Shown piece by piece: positions 56,451 to 64,000 of a stretch of 64,000 nt of DNA. The notes below the pieces were generated by a model. The model was not told the origin of the DNA and searched no databases. It saw only the letters and a list, made by a program, of their open reading frames with translations. Made by a program: the position numbers and the translations under genes. The DNA lies in contig JAHRHY010000004.1 of assembly GCA_019671135.1 (NCBI GenBank), forward strand, positions 806,001 to 870,000. The letters are read 5' to 3'. This stretch comes from Linnemannia hyalina. Taxonomy: Eukaryota > Mortierellomycota > Mortierellomycetes > Mortierellales > Mortierellaceae. Positions within the stretch are counted from its first letter, which is position 1; each line of letters starts with the position of its first letter.

Positions 56451-57189
56451 GCGCCACCTAAGAATAGCAGCCAGCGTGTTTTCTTTAACTAATACTAGGC
56501 AAAAAGATGCGTAGATCGTCGACTTCATATGCCAACCAAGCGGTTTATCCGGCTGACTGGCTGGTTGTCACTTCGTCAAGTGACAACAAAGCCCCCTCCG
56601 TCTTTATTGCCGCGCTAACAAGCCTAATTCAAAAGGCGGCGTTATGAGAAAAGCGCAAAAGAGGCTCGGTCCTTCCTGGACACTTACGAAGTTACACTAG
56701 AATACCTCCCTTGCGAGCATGAAAGGAAGTGGGGGGCATATCGCGCTGCCTCATTCTCCACTTGTAGAAAAGAGAATATTTATTTGCCTCAACTGTCCCT
56801 TCTTTCCTTTGTCCTCTTGTGCTGCTGGCATCACGATTCCCTTCTTTTTCATGTCTTTGGAGATGCTGGAGCAAAGGGTTTGAAAGCAAGAAAATAAAGG
56901 AGGCAACGAAGGATGAGGAATGAAGAGGGATGACGTCGGGAATAGGATATGCCGCACAACATTGTCAGGAGGAGAATGGTAGAGAGATCACTCACTACGT
57001 AGCATATCCATTTTCATTGGGGACATAACGATGTGCAGTGAACATTGTGAAGATGGTGGACTGTTTTGTGATCGAAAACAATGGACAACAAACAAGGAAC
57101 CTCTTCAATGGCGTCGAAGAACGATACAAAAAAAGGAACACAATAACATTTTTTAAACCTAAACGGACATAAACATCGCTTCCCAAAAA
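56451..57189. other. Spacer between the shared module and the copy B leader
   Basis: No gene seen. Unique sequence with no counterpart upstream of copy A; either inserted here or lost there. Confidence 0.45.
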
Positions 57190-57371
57190 AACACCGCAGA
57201 ACCTCCACAACAACAAAGAAACAGCAACAACAGCCAAGAAACAACAACACCCACCAAGAAACATCAGCAAAAGCAAAGAAACAACAACCGCAACCACGAA
57301 ACAATAACAACCACCACGAAACAACAGCAATAGCAAAGAAAAAAAACAACAGCAAACAAGTTTAACCAACC
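57190..57371 (+). promoter_or_regulatory. CAA-rich 5' leader of monooxygenase copy B
   Basis: About 180 nt immediately before the ATG consist largely of A and C with repeated AAGAAACAACAAC-type units and no ATG. Long unpaired CAA leaders favour scanning in other systems; that role is inferred here. The copy A leader is shorter but also contains CAACAA. Confidence 0.45.
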
Positions 57372-60032
57372 ATGGCTTCAGAATCATTGCCGTCCTCGTC
57401 GGGTTCACCTGCTTCACCTGCATCTTCATCTTCCTCCTTCACACAACCACCACCACCTCATTCTCCATCCCTCAACGCCACCACCTCATCCAACATCGAC
57501 ATTCCCGTCCTCATCTCCGGTGCTGGTCCAACAGGGCTCATGGCCGGCCTCCTCCTCGCAAAGATGGGCATCCCCAGTCGAATCATCGAGCGTGACATGG
57601 CCCCCACCCTAGACTCTCGAGCCATCGGAACCCACGCAAGAACTATCGAAATCTTCAAGCTCACAGACAAAGCATTTTATGAGGAGGTTGGAGGCCAATC
57701 CTGGAAGTCCGAGTCGATGCGGTTCTACTTTGGGAGCAGCCTGGTGGCAGACATCAAGCCGAACCCAAGCAAGGATTCAGAGTTTCATGTCCCCTGGATG
57801 TTAGCGCAGACAGAGACGGTCAAGATTCTGACGGAAGCGTATGAGAAGACGGGGATCGGGAAGGTGGAGCGTGGGTGGGAGTTGTTGGATACCAAGGTTG
57901 TTGAGCAGGAACAGGAGCAAGTTGAGCACCAGCAGGCAGAGGATGGAACGACACAGGATATGAAAACGACGACTGCAACGACCTCATGGGTGGAGACGAC
58001 GATGCGAAGGGCGATTGAGGGAAGCAACAAGCGCAAGGGCGAGAGTGTGGTGTTGGGCACTGTTGACATGGCAGGGGAGGATAAGGACAAGGATTACGAG
58101 GTCAAGGTAGTCCGGTCCGAGTACTTGATTGCCTCTGACGGTGGCCGGTCGACGGTCCGACACCGACTCAACATCCCATTCCCAGGCCGTACTCGCGACA
58201 ACAACTTCATTCTCTTTGATGGACATGTCGAGACCGACCTATCCAACACCCATATCACGTAAGTTTACTTGTTCATCTGTACATGGTGCTCTTGTCCCTT
58301 GTTCTCTTGTGTAACTGCAACATGCACAATGCATGATCGGTATTTTGTATCTCCTCCTTTTCTATGTTCTCATCTCCCCTGACCCCTTCTTGCTTTTTCG
58401 CCTCCCTGAAAAAAAGGTTCATCAATGGAGATAATTGTCGCTCTGTCGGAATGTTCCCCATCCGCGACAACAGAGTCCGTTTGATGCTCGACGACGGTAT
58501 ACTAACCCAAGAACAGTTCAACGCACGAGAGCCCAAGACCCCGACCAAGGAATACTTTGAGAATCTCCTTCAGGAAACCTTGGGTACCCTCAAGCTCAAG
58601 GTCCTCAGCTACAACTGGCTGGCCTACTACAGGGTCAATGAGCGCCGATCTGCCAAGTTTGCGCACAAGCGACGGATTTTTTTGGCCGGCGATGCTGCCC
58701 ATTGCCATTCTCCTGCTGGTGGTCAAGGTACGTTACTGGAGCTATGTTGTTATATGTATCTTTGCTAGGAATCAAAATGTTTTTTGTTGCCCCTTGTGCC
58801 CTTGCGCGTTTTCTTACATTTTACATCATACTATCCAAACGCGCGCGAACCTTTCTCATCGTACTACTTGCTACACACACACGGATGGAATAAACAGGAA
58901 TGAACACGGGTCTGCAGGATTCATACAACCTGGCATGGAAGATCGCGCTGGTCCTCAACGGAACAGCGCCTCAATCGCTCCTGGACTCTTACAGCGAGGA
59001 ACGCATCCCCATCGCTGACGAAATTATTAAGCTCTCGGCCAAGACCCTTGAAAATGGTGTCTACCGAGGCTGGTTGTCGTCCAACATGAAGCGAATGATG
59101 CTTTCAATCACGCCCTTTCTCACTCGTTACTTACCCAATGGCAGAAGCCGTCCTTCCTTCTCCATGGTACAAAAAAAAAAAAAAAAAAAAACACGGCGCT
59201 TTTGTCTTTCGTTATTTTTTTTTCTCTTATGCAAACATGGTGGGAACGCAGCGCTGTCTAACCTTTTTTTTTTTTTTTTTTTTAATTCCAACTTGCCCAA
59301 ATGCAACAATAGTTGGGACTTCGGTACCACGAGAACTCGATCAACAAGGCCCACAAATCTCAACACTACTCGGTCACAGGACCTGCTTCCATCGGACAAA
59401 GAGCCCCTGACGACATCCTTGTCCCTTTCACAGCACCTGCAGATACATCGATGCCAAGGTCAGAGTCGCTAACTGAACTGGAGGATGATTCGACTGGTCA
59501 ACCCGCAACAACACGACTCTACGAACTCCTCGCCTTCCCTGGTGTCTTTCATATTCTCATCTTTGCGGCCGATCGTCTCGCGAAGGATAAGGACTTTGAT
59601 TCCAGTCTGGTCAAGGATGTTGACCACTACCAACGGGTATGGTTGTCCAGATGGCCAGGACTCAGAGGAGTGTTGGAATCAAACGCGAGCTCGGAGGCGA
59701 TGAGTAGCAAGAAGACGAAGTCGACACCTCAGTTCATGGTTCATGTCATCTCCAGCGCCACACCCTCCTCTTCCTCCTTCGACTCGGATCCCCATGAAAC
59801 AACCACAACAGCAATGGCGGATAGGGCAGCAGGCTTTGGAAAAATTTATGTCGATCGCGAAGGAGGGCGACTGCATGAGCGATATGGATTCGTGGGCGTG
59901 TCGACTAGGAAGAGCGGAGGAGGGATTGTTATTCTTCGCCCTGACACGCATATCGCGTTCCGGGTGTCGAATGTTGACAGTGCTGCGTGGGTGGAAGTGG
60001 ATGAGTACTTTGAGTCTATCTTGGTCAAATAG
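57372..60032 (+). CDS. FAD-dependent aromatic-ring monooxygenase, copy B (complete)
   Basis: Phenol hydroxylase-type flavoprotein, 728 residues. Exons 57372-58258, 58417-58727, 58898-59166 and 59313-60032, total 2187 nt. Domains: Ser/Pro leader, FAD-binding GAGPTG at 50-55, ASDGGRSTVRHRL, the ribityl-binding FLAGDAAHCHSPAGGQGMNT across the exon 2/3 junction, and a thioredoxin-like dimerisation domain at the C-terminus (LYELLAFPGVFHILIF to RPDTHIAFRV). The first intron has the same position and phase as in copy A, and the proteins are closely similar (IPFPGRTRD, MLDDGILTQEQF vs MLDDGLLTQDQF). The acceptor of intron 1 is a weak AAAAAAAG, and intron 3 carries long A and T tracts. Substrate unknown. 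It is a paralogue of the gene at the left edge, in inverted orientation. Confidence 0.92.
59171..59283 (+). repeat. Complementary A21 and T20 tracts inside intron 3 of copy B
   Basis: A21 at 59171-59191 begins five bases inside the donor (GTAC then A run); T20 at 59264-59283 lies 29 bases before the acceptor. In the pre-mRNA these could pair as an A-U helix enclosing 72 nt. Confidence 0.85.
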
Positions 60033-60326
60033 GTTACTGAGGGTAATGTGCTGGAGTTTTCTGCAGCTCTTGTAGAAAAGTAAATGGATGGACAAATGGA
60101 TTAAAGAGCGCTGTTCGACTCAACGCTTTTCTCACTGCCTTTCCATGATTCCATCCTGTCTCCCTTGTTGAGCTGCCCGTTCGCCTGATCTGCCGATTTC
60201 TGTCACAACCAAAGCAGCAAGGAGGCGCAAAACAACAGGGTTGCTGGAGGGCGTATTATTTTCTTTATTTTAGCCGCAGTGTAAAGAGATCAAAACACAA
60301 AACGCGAATCATCGTCTCATTATTTT

Positions 60327-62780
60327 TTACACGGCACGCCCATGGACACGGACGCGGTAGAGACAAGTGAAATCAGGGTGGCCCCAGTTTGACAGCACCC
60401 GGACAACAACACCATACGCAGGTACGTTCTGTTTCGACAGCGGGATCGAGAACCTCTGCGCCGTCTCTATCTCCGACTCCGCCACGCCAACCCTATCCTC
60501 ATCCCCGCTACGATCACAAGTCCCAATGGGCTGTTCCTGTTGTTGCTGGTACGTGATAGTCACAAGGAGCGAGGCGCCAGGGAAGGGCGACCCAAACTTG
60601 TGCCAAGTCGCCAGGATCGGAGTTTCGCCCGCATCCTCATCATTCGTCATTCTCCTTCTCACTTCCTCTTCCTCAGTTGAAGAAGAAGATTCGGTAGTAG
60701 GAGCAGCCAAACGCCAAATCTCAATATCTCTCGGCGCAGTCCCCCGATGAAGAGCAACCCTTGGATCCACGTGCTCGATCACAATCTCCGTCACCACAAC
60801 CCTCTTCGCCAATTGAATCGCAACCTGACCCCACCCACCCTGCATAGGCCAACAGTCCCCAGGGTTCATCTCTGGTTGGATCACCTTGTTCACCTGCACT
60901 TGGTCACTATCCGAAAGTGAAGGAGGTAAGGGAGGAGGGATCCAGTTCTGGAGTCCAAAGAGTCGTCCGAGGATGGTGGTGGGTTTGTAGCGGTGGTAGG
61001 TCTGGGTTGTGAGGTGGGGGATGATCCGGCCGCCCGAGTTGTAGAGCGCGTAGTCTGGTTGTGCGTCGATATGGCGATGGATACTGTGGCGGGCGCGGTA
61101 TCGCTCGATGGCTCTGTCGATCACCTCTGTCAGGATCTGTTGCTCGACACGCGACACGATCTCCTGAACACCACTGCCACCGCCATCCAGTTCCCGCTCC
61201 ACCCACTGCGCAAGCTGTCGTTGCACAAAAGAATCCACCCTCCCCTCAAGACTAGCCCAGACAGCATTCGACTCTGTCACGACCAAATACAAGAACTCAT
61301 GCCTCGAGAGCACAGCAGTCCGTCGCGAAAGCTTGTTATGAGTATCCGAAACCAAACTCCTGATCCTGTTCTCATTTTCCTTCAAAATCTCCTCCCACTT
61401 CCCCTTCTCCCCTTCTGCAGTCCTCCTCATCTCTTCTTGCACAACCGCAGAAAGGTACCCATCCCTCGCCCCTAGAATCTCCTTAACCGCATCCCAGAAC
61501 TCCTCCGGAACCCGAGCCTCCCCCGAAATAGGATCCTTGGCCAATACCAACTCAGCGGGGAGCTCATTGCGGATAACCTCCAAGATCTTGTTCTCGACCC
61601 ACCGGTCAGACCTCAATTGCTCGTAGATCAACCGGAAGTCGACGTTTCTATTCCTTTGCGACCGTTCGAGGTTCGTGATCCTCCGCTCGAGAGATTCGTA
61701 TTCCGTCCTCAAGTCCATACCCACGTCGCTGGAACTCGAAGGAAGTCGATCCGTTGGTGATCGAATTGAGGAGCTATCCAAGATATCATTGGTCGGTGAT
61801 TGATGATGGGGATCCCTGTCCTTGGAGGCTGATCGCGAGGTTGAGAAAAGGTGTGTCAGTAAGTGGAAGGCGGAGCGGGTACGAGTCCAGCGAGACCTCA
61901 ACGACGACCGCCACGACCCCTCATCTCTCCCTCTTATTGTCCTCCTTACTCCACTTCCACTTCCTACCTCTCCAGTATCAACAACAACTACAGGTGTCCG
62001 CCAGGAGATATTCAACCTGCCACAATAGCGCGGTGTCGAAGGAGAATGCGACGGCGACTCATCTTGAGGGACGATTAGACAAGGCACTAACGTCATGATC
62101 AGCCCCATCAAGAGACTGATCAATATCCATTTGACGATAGCCGCCTCGTTGTTGTAATACGTAGTCGCCACCTTGTCGGTATAATAGTGGACCTGGTGGT
62201 AGTAGAGGTGGTTACGAGCTGTACCTGCAGTTGCAACAATGGTGGTCTCCTCAGGAGTGTAATTGCATCTCACATCCAATCTGCGACAAAGACCTCGGAC
62301 CCAGGACCACAGCTCTGTCATAACATCGATGGTTCTCCTCCTAGCCCTGATCTTGTTGTCGTAGTTGTCGCATTTATCTCCTCTGTGAGCTGCCATCTTG
62401 TTAGACACCCGACCTCGACGGCGGCCGTACAACGGCGTACTCCTACTCCTACTCCTCCTGGTCTTCCCCATGGCCACAGTAGGACTCTCACTCGGATCAT
62501 CAACAAGCCAAGGAGGAGGAGAAGGAGTAGGATAGGAGACACGAACCGTGGAGGGGTTCAAAGACCGGGTCCTCGCATATAACTCCCGTCGCCTTTCCAA
62601 TAGTTCGACCATCATGTTCTCCTCATGGTAATCCCTACAGTCACCCTCCTCCTCGTCGTCATCATCGCTGTCATCGTGGTCGTCTGGTGTTGGCGGGGCT
62701 GTTTCGGTACTGGGTGGAGGCTCTCGGTAGTCGGTGAATAGGCCACCTGTCGAGGGGATCGGCGTCGCCGGTTCAGTCAT
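60327..62780 (-). CDS. SUN-domain nuclear-envelope protein
   Basis: Inner nuclear membrane protein of LINC complexes, which connect nucleus and cytoskeleton through KASH partners. Single exon, 817 residues from the ATG at 62780. N-terminus: acidic patch, then basic nucleoplasmic region (GKTRRSRSRSTPLYGRRRGR). One membrane helix at about 215-237 (IVKWILISLLMGLIMTLVPC), followed by a perinuclear region with coiled-coil-like segments (YESLERRITNLERSQRNRN and following). The SUN domain is at about 595-817: DYALYNSGGRIIP, VIQPEMNPGDCWPMQGGWGQ, HVDPRVALHRGTAPRDIEIW, VRVLSNWGHPDFTCLYRVRV. The family Cys pair is seen as CW in DCWPMQG and in FTCLYR. Low-complexity Glu/Ser and Gln inserts lie inside the domain. 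An in-frame ATG at 62948 would add 56 residues that look like leader. Confidence 0.92.
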   Translation of the reverse strand: MTEPATPIPSTGGLFTDYREPPPSTETAPPTPDDHDDSDDDDEEEGDCRDYHEENMMVELLERRRELYARTRSLNPSTVRVSYPTPSPPPWLVDDPSESPTVAMGKTRRSRSRSTPLYGRRRGRVSNKMAAHRGDKCDNYDNKIRARRRTIDVMTELWSWVRGLCRRLDVRCNYTPEETTIVATAGTARNHLYYHQVHYYTDKVATTYYNNEAAIVKWILISLLMGLIMTLVPCLIVPQDESPSHSPSTPRYCGRLNISWRTPVVVVDTGEVGSGSGVRRTIRGRDEGSWRSSLRSRWTRTRSAFHLLTHLFSTSRSASKDRDPHHQSPTNDILDSSSIRSPTDRLPSSSSDVGMDLRTEYESLERRITNLERSQRNRNVDFRLIYEQLRSDRWVENKILEVIRNELPAELVLAKDPISGEARVPEEFWDAVKEILGARDGYLSAVVQEEMRRTAEGEKGKWEEILKENENRIRSLVSDTHNKLSRRTAVLSRHEFLYLVVTESNAVWASLEGRVDSFVQRQLAQWVERELDGGGSGVQEIVSRVEQQILTEVIDRAIERYRARHSIHRHIDAQPDYALYNSGGRIIPHLTTQTYHRYKPTTILGRLFGLQNWIPPPLPPSLSDSDQVQVNKVIQPEMNPGDCWPMQGGWGQVAIQLAKRVVVTEIVIEHVDPRVALHRGTAPRDIEIWRLAAPTTESSSSTEEEEVRRRMTNDEDAGETPILATWHKFGSPFPGASLLVTITYQQQQEQPIGTCDRSGDEDRVGVAESEIETAQRFSIPLSKQNVPAYGVVVRVLSNWGHPDFTCLYRVRVHGRAV

Positions 62781-63494
62781 GATCGGTCGTAGTAGAGAGC
62801 AAGGAGCAAGAAGAAGGAAAGGGGAGTTGTCGTTTTTCTTGGAGTTTGTGAAATTTGGTGATGTTGCGTCTTCTTTGAGGAGTGATACCAAGGAGAGGAA
62901 GGAGAGAATAGGAGGAGTAGAGGTAGTAGATCCTGAAGACTGACTCACTGGGTCTGTTGTTGCTTTGAAAAGAGAGAAAAGTAAATCTGTGGGGTTGAAG
63001 ACAGAAGAGCGTTTTTCTTCAAGGCAACAAAGGGTGACGAGGAACCAAACGACAAAGAAGCAAAAACAAAAGACGTGTGTTTGATTCTTACAAGTCTGGG
63101 TGAAAACGAAAGGGTGATCGTGGGTGGGTGTTTAAAAAGGTCGTGTGGGTGTGGTGTAAAAGAAAGAAGTGGGATAGTGTTAACACAACAAAAAAGCGGG
63201 TGGAAGGGGAAAAGAGATAGAGATAGAGGTAAAGAACGAAAAGAGGACAAAAGGAGAGATAGTGATGGCGATCCATAGCAAAGCCAAGGGTCATGTGTAC
63301 GGCGTGTTTGATCAGTTCACGAAACAATCAAGAACTGTGGTATATTTTTTTGGTGGCGCATATCTTTTTCTGCTTGTCTTTGCTGAAGGCAGGACGCCCT
63401 TGTAGTGTTGTATTATGTTGTGTTGTCTCTTTTATTATCATCACAATCGTTCATCCAGGGTCGTTACAAGGATAAATAAATAGTCTCTATGTCC
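62781..63494. other. Intergenic: SUN gene leader and 3' side of the protease gene
   Basis: No gene seen. GA-rich on the plus strand (pyrimidine-rich leader of the minus-strand SUN gene) from about 62800 to 63260. Confidence 0.55.
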
Positions 63495-64000
63495 TTACAA
63501 CACAAACGCAGTAACAACCCCAACAGCTGCAACAGTCAACGCACGCGACACTGATAACAACTGGCCAGCACCACTTGTAATAACACCACTATTACCATTG
63601 TTGTTGTTACCACCGCTTCCACCGTTACTACCATTTCCGCTTCCAGTATTTCCAGAGTCTCCTGTCCCGGGTTGTACAGTTCCGACTGGTCCAGTACCAG
63701 AGTTTCCTCCAACAGCCAACTGGGCGAACCCGATCCTTCCTCCAGGGACAGATGGGTCAAAGTCATAGATCGAGTACACGTTCTTCAAAAACACCGCGCC
63801 CAACAGCCAGTCCTAAACATGGGTAGGAAACTATAGAGTTAATATTTCATCGGGGATGGGATGAGGGGGGGGGTCGAAACGGAAACAAACGCGTATTAAT
63901 TTGTACCTTGATGGGGACGGTGGCACCCATGGGGTACATGGCAGAACTCAAGCAGATGACGCGTCCAGTGTTGAGCGTGGCATAGTTGTCCTGGATAGCA
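63495..64000 (-). CDS. Pepsin-like aspartic protease, probable GPI anchor (5' part outside window)
   Basis: C-terminal part of an A1-family aspartyl protease. Exons seen: 63907 to the right edge, and 63495-63812, joined in phase 0. Family hallmarks near the C-terminus are DWLLGAVFLKNVYSIYDF and RIGFAQLA, the usual last beta strands of pepsin folds. After these comes a Gly/Asn/Ser/Thr-rich spacer (GSGNGSNGGSGGNNNNGNSG) and a final hydrophobic stretch (ALTVAAVGVVTAFVL) at the very end, the pattern of yapsin-like GPI-anchored wall proteases. Both catalytic Asp motifs lie beyond the window, so activity cannot be judged. Its position beside the SUN gene suggests no functional link. Confidence 0.85.

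Noticed and set aside
62781..62948. Upstream in-frame start of the SUN protein (56 extra residues)
   Set aside because: The added sequence reads like pyrimidine-rich leader; the downstream ATG precedes the acidic and basic nucleoplasmic region.

Overview
The window is nuclear DNA of a filamentous fungus. Genes are interrupted by short GT..AG introns, coding exons are moderately GC-rich, and spacers are long, low in complexity and rich in purine or pyrimidine runs. The gene content and style (AreA-type GATA factor, TYW4 with kelch repeats, ARL1, SUN protein, Ser/Gln/His-rich regulators, pseudokinase-ankyrin protein) suggest an early-diverging Mucoromycota lineage, most likely a Mortierella relative. 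That placement is inference; no rRNA or mitochondrial sequence is present. I assigned about fourteen protein-coding genes and rebuilt their splicing by eye. Every complete multi-exon model closes in frame except one.

Left part (1-19.3 kb): a truncated FAD monooxygenase (copy A, minus), a 204-residue orphan (minus), the wybutosine enzyme TYW4/PPM2 (minus), a TM7S3/TM198-like membrane protein (plus), an AreA/NIT2-type nitrogen GATA factor (plus, 1.34-kb first intron), and a four-finger C2H2 factor (minus) convergent with it. Middle (19.3-39.2 kb): a gene-poor purine-rich stretch, an oligopeptide transporter (minus, seven exons, apparent frameshift), a pseudokinase-ankyrin protein (minus), another gene-poor stretch, ARL1 (plus), and an uncharacterised seven-helix membrane protein (minus). 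Then comes a 10.6-kb region with no convincing gene, ending at a second C2H2 factor (plus, 49.8-52.1 kb) that is a paralogue of the first. Right part: acetyl-CoA synthetase (plus), FAD monooxygenase copy B (plus, complete), a SUN-domain protein (minus), and the 3' end of a pepsin-like, probably GPI-anchored aspartic protease (minus, cut by the window edge).

These genes are mostly independent cellular functions: tRNA modification, Golgi trafficking, nitrogen and peptide use, acetate activation, nuclear envelope, cell surface. They do not form an obvious pathway cluster. Two intrachromosomal paralogue pairs stand out. The monooxygenases lie in inverted orientation about 57 kb apart and share a conserved non-coding upstream block. 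The two C2H2 factors share fingers and two linear motifs, and both sit behind unusually long gene-free upstream regions. The AreA-like factor and the peptide transporter may be functionally linked through nitrogen regulation, but the sequence does not show that directly.

No CRISPR, rRNA, confident tRNA or intact transposon was found. The strongest items for follow-up are the shared upstream module of the monooxygenase pair, the frameshift in the transporter, the pseudokinase-ankyrin fusion, the C2H2 pair with its gene deserts, and the complementary homopolymer tracts.
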